Below are positions 1-8,417 of a DNA stretch of 64,000 nucleotides, piece after piece; within the stretch, counting starts at the first letter, position 1, and every line of letters begins with the position of its first letter. The position numbers and the translations under genes were made by a program. Under the pieces are notes generated by a model. It ran no database searches. It was given only the letters and a program-made list of their open reading frames with translations, and was not told the origin of the DNA. The stretch comes from Providencia stuartii (GTDB lineage Bacteria; Pseudomonadota; Gammaproteobacteria; Enterobacterales; Enterobacteriaceae), in the NCBI GenBank assembly GCA_900455155.1, contig UGUC01000002.1:1612001-1676000 (forward strand), read 5' to 3'.

Positions 1-171
1 TAAGGTACTTTTTCCGCAACCACTGTGCCCCACGATGGTCACGAATTGCCCAGTGGGGATAGCAAAATTGAGTGACCGTAAGACGTTATTTCCCCTAAAG
101 CCTTTTATCACACTCTCTAATTGAATTGGGATCCCCGTATTGGCTGCAAAACATTGTGTTTTCGTTATCAT
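1..171 (-). CDS. ssuB: SsuB-like sulfonate ABC transporter ATPase (partial, 57 codons)
   Basis: This is the N-terminal end of an ABC ATPase; the rest lies beyond base 1. The visible protein starts MITKTQCFAA, continues with a VIKGFRGNNVLRSLNFAIPTG-type strand region and reaches the start of a Walker A motif (VGHSGCGKSTL). Its ATG overlaps the stop codon of the permease gene by four bases (ATGA), so the two are translationally coupled. With an FMN reductase and an SsuC-type permease upstream, the likely role is powering uptake of alkanesulfonates as a sulfur source. Substrate specificity is inferred from context only. Confidence 0.8.
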   Translation of the reverse strand, partial: MITKTQCFAANTGIPIQLESVIKGFRGNNVLRSLNFAIPTGQFVTIVGHSGCGKSTL

Positions 172-947
172 GCTGTGACCTCTTTTTTATGCCATTTGGG
201 ATGCCATTGAAGTAGAACCCTTTCGAGTAAATAGGTGAGTGTATCGGCTGTTTTTCCTAATAAGGCGTAAATAATTAAGGTGAAAACCACGATATCCGTT
301 CTTAAAAACTCACGAGCGTTCATCGCTAAGTAGCCGATCCCCGCATTAGCCGAAATCGTCTCTGCAACAATTAATGTCAGCCACATCAAGCCCAATGAAA
401 AACGTACCCCTACAAATATTGCAGGTAGTGCTCCCGGGAAAATAACATGGCGAAATAGGCTATAACCGTGTAAACCATAGCTTTTTGCCATTTCAATTAA
501 TTTATGGTCGAGATGTTTAATACCATGCAACGTATTCAAATAAATTGGGAAAAAGGTTCCTAGTGCGACAAGAAATATTTTTGCCGATTCATCAATACCA
601 AACCAAAGGATCACCAAGGGAATTAATGCTAAATGGGGCACATTACGGATCATTTGAATGGAACTATCTAATAAGAGTTCACCTAATCGAGAAAGTCCTG
701 TTATTAATCCCAAGATTAATCCGATTGAGCTGCCAATAATAAATCCAATGCCCGCACGTAATGCACTAATTCCTAAGTTCTCCCAAAGTTCACCATTTTT
801 TATAAGGTTCCACCCCGCACTAAAAACTTGTAGAGGCTCAGGTAATATTCGGCTCGAAAGCCAACCTGTACTGACTGAAAATTGCCAAACGATTAATAAA
901 CTCAGTGGCACTAACCAACTCAAAATAACAATACGTGAGTAGCCCAT
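168..947 (-). CDS. ssuC: SsuC-like sulfonate ABC transporter permease
   Basis: A 259-residue inner-membrane permease of the SsuC/TauC/NrtB family. It shows an N-terminal membrane segment (about residues 8-26), further helices, and the cytoplasmic EAA loop that docks the ATPase (around residues 153-172, EMAKSYGLHG...FPGALPAIFVG). It lies two bases after the ssuE-like gene and overlaps ssuB by four bases, so the three form one operon. In E. coli the order is ssuEADCB; here E is directly followed by C, so the periplasmic binding protein (A) and monooxygenase (D) must be elsewhere. Taurine or another sulfonate is possible as substrate. Confidence 0.85.
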   Translation of the reverse strand: MGYSRIVILSWLVPLSLLIVWQFSVSTGWLSSRILPEPLQVFSAGWNLIKNGELWENLGISALRAGIGFIIGSSIGLILGLITGLSRLGELLLDSSIQMIRNVPHLALIPLVILWFGIDESAKIFLVALGTFFPIYLNTLHGIKHLDHKLIEMAKSYGLHGYSLFRHVIFPGALPAIFVGVRFSLGLMWLTLIVAETISANAGIGYLAMNAREFLRTDIVVFTLIIYALLGKTADTLTYLLERVLLQWHPKWHKKEVTA

Positions 948-949
948 AC

Positions 950-1540
950 TTAAAGCCTCATTTCATTGATTAATGGTAATTGAGTCTGATAGTTAATATG
1001 CTGAAAATAATTTTTATTTAACGTGTGATAAAAAGCCTGTAAATTACTATTTAGTCGCTCAATTATTTCTTGGGAAATAAGATATTGATGCGTATTTTCT
1101 GAATACTGAAAATGCTGGTCACTAGTATAGATGCCACTAATAATCTCTTCTGCTTTCAATGCGGTAAGTAATGGTTTAAAGGCATAATCTAATGCTAGCT
1201 GATGATGTTCACTCCCCCCTGTCATGATGGGTAATACTGTTTTATGTAATAAAGAGCGTTGAGGTAATAGGTCTATCACGGCTTTAAGTACGCCGCTGTA
1301 TGAGGATTGGTAAACCGGCGACGCAATAATAATACCGTCAGCTTCTTTGACTTGTTGGATAAATTTTTGAATTTGTGCATGTTGATATTTACCCTGTAAC
1401 AGCACACTCGCATCAAATTCATTCACACTTATCCGTTGAATTATCAAATTAAACTGACTCAGCCATTGTTGAGCATAATCAAGCAATGCTGATGAACGCG
1501 ACTTTAGCGCGGGGCTACCTGAAATGATTAAGACATTCAT
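950..1540 (-). CDS. ssuE: NAD(P)H-dependent FMN reductase, SsuE-like
   Basis: A 196-residue flavodoxin-fold protein of the NADPH-dependent FMN reductase family, matching SsuE in length. The N-terminal GSP(x)nRSSALLDYA phosphate-binding loop (about residues 8-22) and the ASPVYQSSYSGVLKAVIDLL segment (about 74-93) are typical. SsuE supplies reduced FMN to the two-component alkanesulfonate monooxygenase. It is the first gene of the operon and its upstream region, 1541-1939, is AT-rich and free of genes, so the promoter probably lies there. No monooxygenase gene is next to it in the window. Confidence 0.8.
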   Translation of the reverse strand: MNVLIISGSPALKSRSSALLDYAQQWLSQFNLIIQRISVNEFDASVLLQGKYQHAQIQKFIQQVKEADGIIIASPVYQSSYSGVLKAVIDLLPQRSLLHKTVLPIMTGGSEHHQLALDYAFKPLLTALKAEEIISGIYTSDQHFQYSENTHQYLISQEIIERLNSNLQAFYHTLNKNYFQHINYQTQLPLINEMRL

Positions 1541-1939
1541 ATTTATCTCGCATTAAGAACTAACCGTCCTTAATCTTTATCGAGTTACTCTGATAAACAG
1601 AAATAATTATTTGTTCTTAGTCAGAACATATTTATCATAAGCATATTTATTTATATCTAATAACAAATAATAAATTCCATAAAATAAATCGCCTAACCCT
1701 ATTTTTGATGGCAGCATTCAACAAAATAAAACTATTCTTATACTTATTATTATCCAGTTATCAGGGGATTATTATTTTTTAGTCAACTGTTTAACTTTGT
1801 CTATTATTTATTTTAGCCATCGCTGAATTAAAGCTTATACTTCCCAATAGCATTATTTTTATTCCTCTATTATTATCTATGCAAAGCAAACCATCGCGAC
1901 GGTATCTATTTCATTCAGCTTAAAATAAAGAGAATATCG
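1541..1939. other. AT-rich divergent intergenic region
   Basis: About 400 bases between the outward-facing ssuE-like gene and the SDR gene. It is strongly AT-rich and should hold both promoters. A Cbl/CysB-type site would be expected for a sulfonate operon, but I cannot point to one with confidence. No small gene is seen. Confidence 0.5.
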
Positions 1940-2650
1940 ATGACAAGAAAATTTTTAGTTTATGGTGTCAGTAAAGGGTTGGGAAAAGCATTAATTGAAG
2001 GTATTCCTACCGCACAAGATACTATTTATGGCGTTTCTCGCTCTATGCCTTCTTTCTCCAATAACAATTTTCATTGGATCCAAGCTGATTTATCGGAAAC
2101 GAATTCTGTACAAACCGTAAAGAGCACCCTGCAAGATAGCCCGATTGACTGCCTAATTTATAATGTCGGCATTTGGGAAAAATATGCGTTCACCGACGAT
2201 TATCGATTTGAATCAACGGATGATGTTGAACTGCTCACGATGATCCAAACCAATATCAGTGCCTGTATCTTGCACCTCAAGGCAATGTTGCCTAATTTAC
2301 GACTTGGCCAAAATAGCAAAATCATCTTAATTGGCTCAACGTGGGGATTAGATAACCATAACGGTCATGAAGTGGCTTTTTCTGCCTCAAAGTATGCACT
2401 ACGCGGTATTGTTCACTCGCTAAGGGAGACATTACGCCAAGATAAAATAGCTATTTCTGTGATTAATCTCGGTTATTTAGCAACGGAATACCCCCTATCA
2501 GTGCCTGTCGATGACGTTATTTCACGCACTGAAGGTGCATTAATCCCCTTGCAAGACGTCCTTAATGCCGTCAAGTTTATTTTAAGTACGAGTAACGCAA
2601 CTTGTGTAAAAGAGATTACGATGCCTGCTATGTTAGATGAAAACGTCTAA
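1940..2650 (+). CDS. SDR family oxidoreductase with Phe at the usual catalytic Tyr position
   Basis: A 236-residue short-chain dehydrogenase/reductase. The Rossmann entry is VYGVSKGLGKALIE near residues 8-21 (TGxxxGxG variant), an NVG motif stands in for NNAG near residue 75, and a Ser occurs in IILIGSTWG. The YxxxK motif reads F-S-A-S-K (ttt tct gcc tca aag), so the usual catalytic tyrosine is phenylalanine. The protein may therefore be a poor reductase or a binding protein. It stands alone, followed by a strong hairpin. The substrate is unknown. Confidence 0.75.
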   Translation: MTRKFLVYGVSKGLGKALIEGIPTAQDTIYGVSRSMPSFSNNNFHWIQADLSETNSVQTVKSTLQDSPIDCLIYNVGIWEKYAFTDDYRFESTDDVELLTMIQTNISACILHLKAMLPNLRLGQNSKIILIGSTWGLDNHNGHEVAFSASKYALRGIVHSLRETLRQDKIAISVINLGYLATEYPLSVPVDDVISRTEGALIPLQDVLNAVKFILSTSNATCVKEITMPAMLDENV

Positions 2651-2677
2651 CATCACGCCATGCAAGAAAGTGATATG

Positions 2678-2702
2678 ATGAAGGGGTTTTACCCCCCTTC
2701 AT
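2678..2702. terminator. Bidirectional intrinsic terminator
   Basis: A perfect stem ATGAAGGGG / CCCCTTCAT with a short loop sits between the convergent SDR gene and cobB and can serve both. Confidence 0.75.
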
Positions 2703-2713
2703 TAAATCGCGTG

Positions 2714-3556
2714 TTAAATCTTGCTTTCACTCGCCATCGTCAGTTCGGCAATAAGATGCTTCACATAATCAACCACGACCTCACTAGCCAAACCATAATG
2801 TTTTTCTTCAAATTCACTCTCAACCTGACTTGGCTCTAAATTTAGCTCGACAGTATGTGCACCATTTAGCCTTGCCTCATGCACAAAACCTGCCGCAGGA
2901 TAGACATGACCAGACGTGCCAATTGCGATAAAGAGTGTCGCATTCTCAATAGCCTGATAAATTTCATCCATACCTAATGGCATCTCACCAAACCAAACTA
3001 TATGCGGCCTTAGCGGTTGAGGAAATTGGCAACAATGGCAGCGTTCATCTGTGGATAAATCCCCTTTCCACTCTAATACCTGATTTGACCAACTACACCG
3101 GACTTTTAATAACTCACCGTGCATATGAATAATACGCTTACTACCCGCACGCTCATGTAAGTTGTCGATATTTTGAGTCACTAGCAGAAAATTATCCCCT
3201 AACAAATCTTCTAATTGCGCTAAAGCATAATGTGCAGGGTTTGGTTTAATATTCTCTTGTTGAAGTTGGCGGCGGCGTTCATTATAAAAACGCTGCACTA
3301 ATTGTGGGTCACGAGCAAAACCTTCCGGTGTTGCCACATCTTCAACGCGGTGTTCTTCCCATAAACCATCCGAAGAACGAAAAGTTTGAATGCCTGATTC
3401 AGCAGAAATACCCGCCCCAGTTAGTACGACGACTTTCACATTTTTCATATTGGTTATTCTATTTTCACTGTAAAAAAAACGATCGCGAGCTCGTTGACGA
3501 CGTAACATTTTAATTTTTTTAAGTTTCTTTAGCCTATGACGAAATCGCAACATCAA
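2714..3556 (-). CDS. cobB: NAD-dependent protein deacylase CobB (sirtuin)
   Basis: A 280-residue sirtuin, near the 279 residues of long-form E. coli CobB. It removes acetyl and succinyl groups from lysines using NAD. Visible motifs are [10 protein letters not shown] (NAD binding, about residue 47), [12 protein letters not shown], the catalytic-histidine motif HMHGEL, and a zinc-binding cysteine set (RCSW ... CHCC). The first 37 residues are a basic arginine/lysine-rich extension as in the E. coli long isoform; an internal ATG at [13 protein letters not shown] could give a short isoform. In E. coli cobB is also next to lolCDE. Confidence 0.95.
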   Translation of the reverse strand: MMLRFRHRLKKLKKIKMLRRQRARDRFFYSENRITNMKNVKVVVLTGAGISAESGIQTFRSSDGLWEEHRVEDVATPEGFARDPQLVQRFYNERRRQLQQENIKPNPAHYALAQLEDLLGDNFLLVTQNIDNLHERAGSKRIIHMHGELLKVRCSWSNQVLEWKGDLSTDERCHCCQFPQPLRPHIVWFGEMPLGMDEIYQAIENATLFIAIGTSGHVYPAAGFVHEARLNGAHTVELNLEPSQVESEFEEKHYGLASEVVVDYVKHLIAELTMASESKI

Positions 3557-3855
3557 TAAATACCTTTTTCTTCCATGTTGTTATCGCCGCGAGTTTTATA
3601 CCTTACTCGCAATGATCATAATCGTTACCCAAACCTAATTCGAATGTCAGTATAACGCAACAAATAACAAAAGGAATTGTGAGGCTAAATGTTTATCTAT
3701 CACTTATCTTAAACGCCACTAAACCATAATAATACGTTTTTCTCAGTGATTATATCTTCATAACCAAACTAAATATCGCAGTCTGAATTTAGACTCGCTA
3801 AAATAGACGAGTTTACTTTTAACACGATTAATTCATCACACAGTAAAAGGTTTAT

Positions 3856-4353
3856 ATGGAAAAATTGTTTGAAAAGACGCTGTATGCATCACGTTGGTTA
3901 CTTGCCCCTATCTACTTTGGCCTATCACTGACTCTATTTGCATTAACGATTAAGTTCTTTCAAGAACTATGGCATGTGATCCCCAATATTTTCTCAATCC
4001 CTGAGGCAGATTTAATTCTGATACTATTATCATTAATTGATATGGCGTTAGTCGGTGGTTTACTCGTAATGGTGATGTTTTCAGGCTATGAGAACTTTGT
4101 TTCCCAGCTCAATATCCCTGAGAATAGCGAAAAATTGGGTTGGTTAGGTAAGATGGATGCAACCTCATTAAAAAATAAAGTAGCAGCTTCTATCGTAGCC
4201 ATTTCATCAATCCATTTGTTAAAAGTTTTTATGAACTCACAGAATATCCCTGATAACAAATTAATGTGGTATGTCATTATCCATTTAACATTTGTTTTAT
4301 CCGCATTTGTGATGGGTTACCTTGATCAATCTATTATGAAAAAAAGCAAATAG
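3856..4353 (+). CDS. yqhA: YqhA family inner-membrane protein (UPF0114)
   Basis: A 165-residue membrane protein with the length and sequence pattern of E. coli YqhA: N-terminal [19 protein letters not shown], then three or four predicted membrane helices, and a conserved GYENFVS loop near residue 76. Its biochemical function is not known. It is a single-gene unit; the roughly 300 bases upstream contain no gene, and a clear intrinsic terminator follows. Confidence 0.88.
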   Translation: MEKLFEKTLYASRWLLAPIYFGLSLTLFALTIKFFQELWHVIPNIFSIPEADLILILLSLIDMALVGGLLVMVMFSGYENFVSQLNIPENSEKLGWLGKMDATSLKNKVAASIVAISSIHLLKVFMNSQNIPDNKLMWYVIIHLTFVLSAFVMGYLDQSIMKKSK

Positions 4354-4366
4354 CACATCTAAATCG

Positions 4367-4394
4367 GAGGGAAAGACTATTTTTCCCTCTTTTT
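4367..4394 (+). terminator. Intrinsic terminator after yqhA
   Basis: The stem GAGGGAAA / TTTTCCCTC (4367-4389) is followed by a run of T. Confidence 0.85.
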
Positions 4395-4484
4395 ATAAGT
4401 TGTACTCTTTCGCATTTAAATACCTGCATTGTTCCACAGCTTAGAAGAAAATACCTTGTCCCATAAATAAAACTAGGAATTACC

Positions 4485-5042
4485 ATGAGTGAACATTTTG
4501 TTGGTCAATATGAAGCCGAAATTAAATTTAGATTGCCTGACCCAAACCGTTTTTTACAACGGATCATGGCTGATGGCGCTGAAGTCTTTACGGAAAATAA
4601 TACGGAAAAAGATGACTTTTTTGATATGCCTGATGGTCAGCTTGCGCAGCAAGGAATAAGTCTGTCAGTCCGTGAAATGTTCCCTTCAGGCATTAAATTA
4701 TGGATAGTCAAAGGCCCTGGCAGTTCAGAATGTAAAGCGATTAATATTGAAGATTGTGCTCACGTCAAAAATATGCTGACAACACTTGGCTATCAATGCT
4801 ATTTCGCCACCAGCAAACAACGTAGCATCTATTTTCTTGGCGATGTACATATCACTATTGATTATTTAGAGGGTATTGGCTGGTTTGCTGAATTTGCCAT
4901 AATGACAGACACGCTTTCACTGCTCCCTCAGCTCACACAGCAGTTGATGTCTCTCGCTCAGCAATATGATTTCAATGACACATTGATAGAAACGCGCAGT
5001 TATAAGCAGATACAACTTGCGCGTCGCAATGGGGAGCAATAA
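4485..5042 (+). CDS. cyaB: Class IV adenylate cyclase (CYTH fold), CyaB-like
   Basis: A 185-residue CYTH-domain protein. The N-terminal signature E-A-E-I-K (residues 10-14, ExExK) binds metal-triphosphate. SLSVREMFPSGIKLWIVKGPG and NIEDCAHVKNMLTTLGY closely resemble the small class IV adenylate cyclase of Yersinia pestis, and the length fits (Yersinia 179). These enzymes make cAMP from ATP but are unrelated to CyaA. E. coli lacks this gene. A thiamine-triphosphatase or other CYTH triphosphatase role is the alternative, but the sequence is nearer the cyclase subgroup. Confidence 0.85.
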   Translation: MSEHFVGQYEAEIKFRLPDPNRFLQRIMADGAEVFTENNTEKDDFFDMPDGQLAQQGISLSVREMFPSGIKLWIVKGPGSSECKAINIEDCAHVKNMLTTLGYQCYFATSKQRSIYFLGDVHITIDYLEGIGWFAEFAIMTDTLSLLPQLTQQLMSLAQQYDFNDTLIETRSYKQIQLARRNGEQ

Positions 5043-5048
5043 AACAAG

Positions 5049-5071
5049 CTGGGTAACGATAGGCTACCCAG
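5049..5071. terminator. Hairpin between convergent cyaB and lolE
   Basis: The stem CTGGGTA / TACCCAG has a nine-base loop and lies between the two converging stop codons. The flanking T-run is weak. Confidence 0.55.
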
Positions 5072-5078
5072 TTAGTTA

Positions 5079-6326
5079 TCATTGACCACTCAGGATACGA
5101 GCTGGGTCAAGTTTACTTGCTCGGCGTGCAGGATACCAACTTGCCAACAAACTTAATACCACCGTTGTCAGCAACACATACACCACATCTAATAGGTGCA
5201 ATTGAGAAGGAAGGAAGTCGATAAAATAGACATCGCCTGACAAGATAGGATGCCCGATAACATACTCAAGTCCTTTGATTATGGTGGTTAAATTTAATGA
5301 AACAACCACGCCAAGTATTGCCCCTATTAAGGAGCCAACGAGTCCACTTAGCAAACCATACCACAAAAAAATCGCCCGAATTTGCCTGTCTTTAGCACCA
5401 AGTGTCCGCAATACAGCAATATCACTACTCTTATCTTTGACCGCCATGACCAACGTAGACACGATATTAAAACAAGCAACCCCTATCACGAGGATCATAG
5501 CCAAGTACATGATACTACGTACCATCTGAATATCGTTATACATATAGCCGTAGTCGCCAATCCAACTTTTCACAACCACATGATGCATGGTTTTCAGGCC
5601 CGCATCATAAACAACTTTATCCGCATTAAATGGATTATCGGCTTTTATTTCAAACCCTGTAATGCCATCACCATAGCCTAAATACGCTTGCGCATCGGCA
5701 ATAGGGATCAGCGCTAATTGGTGATCTAATAGCCCACTTAAACGAAAAACACCTGAAACTTGAACACGGATCCGTTTAGGTTGTTGGATTTTTAAACTCG
5801 CATCTGTATTGGGGATCATGATGGTTACCCAATCCCCAACTTTAACATTCAGTGAGTCAGCAACACCTTGCCCTAAAATAATCGATTGTTTCCCTGCTTT
5901 AAAATCTTTCCACGCATCATCGAGTACAAATTTAGGCAATGCACTGACTTCTGACTCGGTTTTCGGCGAAACCCCCATAACCTGTATTGCTTTGAGATTA
6001 GCTCCGCGCTCCAGCAAGCCAGTAAACCCAACATACGGACTCACTGCTTTAACTCCGGGAGTATTGCGGATCACATTCTCAGCATATTGCCAATCTTGAT
6101 ATGGGGCTTTCACCGCATAGATTTGCCCATGTGGCACCACCGATAAAACGCGATTTTCAAGTTCGCGCTCAAACCCATTCATGGCGCTCAAACCTATAAT
6201 CAAGACGGCCACACCTAAAACAATACCAAGTGTTGAAACGATAGAAACCAGTGATACCATCCCTGTACGGCGGCGGCCACGGCTAAACCGTAACGCTGTA
6301 AGTAAAGTCAGCGGTAATCCAGACAT
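5079..6326 (-). CDS. lolE: Lipoprotein-releasing ABC transporter permease LolE
   Basis: A 415-residue permease of the LolCDE complex, which lifts outer-membrane lipoproteins from the inner membrane and passes them to LolA. It has one N-terminal membrane helix after the [14 protein letters not shown] segment, a large periplasmic domain (about residues 50-265) and three C-terminal helices of the FtsX type ending in ...[18 protein letters not shown]. Its ATG shares one base with the lolD stop codon. It is the last gene of lolC-lolD-lolE. Confidence 0.95.
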   Translation of the reverse strand: MSGLPLTLLTALRFSRGRRRTGMVSLVSIVSTLGIVLGVAVLIIGLSAMNGFERELENRVLSVVPHGQIYAVKAPYQDWQYAENVIRNTPGVKAVSPYVGFTGLLERGANLKAIQVMGVSPKTESEVSALPKFVLDDAWKDFKAGKQSIILGQGVADSLNVKVGDWVTIMIPNTDASLKIQQPKRIRVQVSGVFRLSGLLDHQLALIPIADAQAYLGYGDGITGFEIKADNPFNADKVVYDAGLKTMHHVVVKSWIGDYGYMYNDIQMVRSIMYLAMILVIGVACFNIVSTLVMAVKDKSSDIAVLRTLGAKDRQIRAIFLWYGLLSGLVGSLIGAILGVVVSLNLTTIIKGLEYVIGHPILSGDVYFIDFLPSQLHLLDVVYVLLTTVVLSLLASWYPARRASKLDPARILSGQ

Positions 6327-7027
6327 TACACTGCCCCCAGTGTGATATCTTGTTGAAGGTGCCCGTCACGCATCTCAAGTTGGCGCGATAAACGATGCGC
6401 TAGCTTCATATCATGAGTCACCACCAAGAATGCGGTGCCTTGGGTTTTATTTAACTCACCGAGTAACTCAAAAATCGCATCTGCATTACGTAAATCAAGG
6501 TTCCCTGTTGGCTCATCCGCAAGTACCAATGCAGGCTGATTAACTAATGCTCGAGCAATCGCCACACGCTGCCGCTCACCACCAGAAAGCTCGGATGGCC
6601 TATGCCCTGAACGGTGGGCTAAGCCAACCGCATCCAGCATTTTAGTCGCTCTATCAAAGGCTTCTGATTTATTCATACCACCAATCAGTAATGGCATAGC
6701 CACATTTTCTAATGCCGTGAAATCGGGTAATAAGTGGTGAAACTGATAAATAAACCCCAAATCTTTGTTACGGATGGCGGCACGCTGATCCGATGAGAGG
6801 CGGTTAATATGTTGCCCCCGAAAAATCACCTCGCCTTCAGACGGGGTGTCAAGGCCACCTAATAGGTGCAGTAAGGTACTTTTCCCGGAGCCTGAACTAC
6901 CAACAATTGCCATCATTTCGCTTTCATTAATCGAAAAACAGACATCTTTTAATACTTGCGTCGACAATGCGCCTTCCTGATAGACCTTGCTTAAATGTTC
7001 ACAGATAAGAAGTGGTTGTTTATTCAT
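6326..7027 (-). CDS. lolD: Lipoprotein-releasing ABC transporter ATPase LolD
   Basis: The cytoplasmic ATPase of LolCDE, 233 residues from the ATG at 7027 ([14 protein letters not shown]), which matches the family length. A longer upstream reading would add 30 residues encoded inside lolC and is rejected. Walker A is GSSGSGKST, the signature is [15 protein letters not shown], and Walker B is [13 protein letters not shown]. It overlaps lolC by eight bases and lolE by one, so all three are translationally coupled. Confidence 0.95.
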   Translation of the reverse strand: MNKQPLLICEHLSKVYQEGALSTQVLKDVCFSINESEMMAIVGSSGSGKSTLLHLLGGLDTPSEGEVIFRGQHINRLSSDQRAAIRNKDLGFIYQFHHLLPDFTALENVAMPLLIGGMNKSEAFDRATKMLDAVGLAHRSGHRPSELSGGERQRVAIARALVNQPALVLADEPTGNLDLRNADAIFELLGELNKTQGTAFLVVTHDMKLAHRLSRQLEMRDGHLQQDITLGAV

Positions 7028-8222
7028 AACGTAACGCCTCAGCAGGTTGCACAGCCGCCGCACGCCAAGAAGGATAAAGCGTCGCAAGCAGCGAAATGAG
7101 CATTGCGGATACCGCAATAATTAAAATACCATAAAAATCAAGCACAATGGGTAAGTGAACCCCTTTTGGCAACATGCCAAATAGCGGCATCAAGAAATTC
7201 AATTGGCTGGAAATTAACATACCAAGCAGTGAGCCTATTAATGCGCCAATGATCCCCGCACCTGCCCCTTGGATCATAAAAATCGCCAAAATGCGCCCAC
7301 GCTTTAAACCTAACGTTTTTAAAATGGCCACCTCAGCTTGCTTTTCCATAACTAATAAAGAGAGTGAAGTAATAATATTGAAAGCCGCGACAGCAATGAT
7401 GAGGCTGAGCAACAGACCCATCATATTTTTTTCCATTTTGACCGCTTGAAAAAACTCACCTTTGCGTTCACGCCAATCGGTCCAAATCAGTCCGTCAGGT
7501 AAATTTTGTTGGCTCAACGTATCGACCTTTAACGGTTCATTCAGAAATAACCGCCAGCCTGTAATATGCCCTGCGGGATAGCGCATCATCCTAGCAGCAT
7601 CATTTTGCGCAACAATCAGTTCGCTAGCATCGGCCTCACCATTGGTTTGGAACACCCCCGCCACCGTGAATAAACGTTGGCTCGGAATACGCCCCATTGG
7701 CGTAAGCTGACTGACTCCGGGGATAATCAAACGAACTTCATCGCCACGCTTTAAACCTAAATTTTCCGCCAGCTTATTCCCCAAGAAGACACGATATTGC
7801 CCCTCGACTAATTCTGAGCGCTGCCCGTCAATCAAGTTATCTAATAGTGGTGATCGTTCGTCAGAAGTGATGCCAAGCATCATGCCTACCCCGACATTCG
7901 AGCGGCTTTGCAAAACAACATCCGACTGCACAAGCGGTGCAATATGAGAAACACCTTGCAGGCCCTGTAGATCTGCAATGGGGTATTTTTGTGGGTCAAT
8001 ATGCCCCGTTGCCGACGTTAAAACGGCCTGCGGCATATAAGAGAGTATGCTATCTTGTAACGATCGTTCGAATCCATTCATGACGGAGGTCACGGTGATC
8101 AATGCCGCAACCCCTAGCGTGATACCAATGGCTGATAAACTGGATACAAAACGGCCGAATTTGTCGACAGCTCGTCCGCGCATGTAACGCAGACCTATAA
8201 ATATTGAGACAGATTGAGACAT
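7020..8222 (-). CDS. lolC: Lipoprotein-releasing ABC transporter permease LolC
   Basis: A 400-residue permease, partner of LolE. The N-terminal helix (about residues 25-48, [18 protein letters not shown]) is followed by a periplasmic domain with the hook region that recruits LolA in the E. coli protein, and three C-terminal helices ending [18 protein letters not shown]. First gene of lolCDE. About 195 bases separate it from the divergent mfd gene and should contain both promoters. Confidence 0.95.
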   Translation of the reverse strand: MSQSVSIFIGLRYMRGRAVDKFGRFVSSLSAIGITLGVAALITVTSVMNGFERSLQDSILSYMPQAVLTSATGHIDPQKYPIADLQGLQGVSHIAPLVQSDVVLQSRSNVGVGMMLGITSDERSPLLDNLIDGQRSELVEGQYRVFLGNKLAENLGLKRGDEVRLIIPGVSQLTPMGRIPSQRLFTVAGVFQTNGEADASELIVAQNDAARMMRYPAGHITGWRLFLNEPLKVDTLSQQNLPDGLIWTDWRERKGEFFQAVKMEKNMMGLLLSLIIAVAAFNIITSLSLLVMEKQAEVAILKTLGLKRGRILAIFMIQGAGAGIIGALIGSLLGMLISSQLNFLMPLFGMLPKGVHLPIVLDFYGILIIAVSAMLISLLATLYPSWRAAAVQPAEALRYE

Positions 8223-8417
8223 GAAATCTGTAACGCCCCTGTTGCCAAAGCGAAGTGTTCAGCGATAATAAAGGGTACGAATGATGAATGGAACCACCCG
8301 GCCCCGGTTTTGTGGATTTTTTTCTTATTGGCACGGCCTGTTTGTCTTACTTTCAGACAATTGTACGGGGTAAAACAGGTCGTTTAGCCATTATGCTTTG
8401 AGAAACCGAATATTTTT

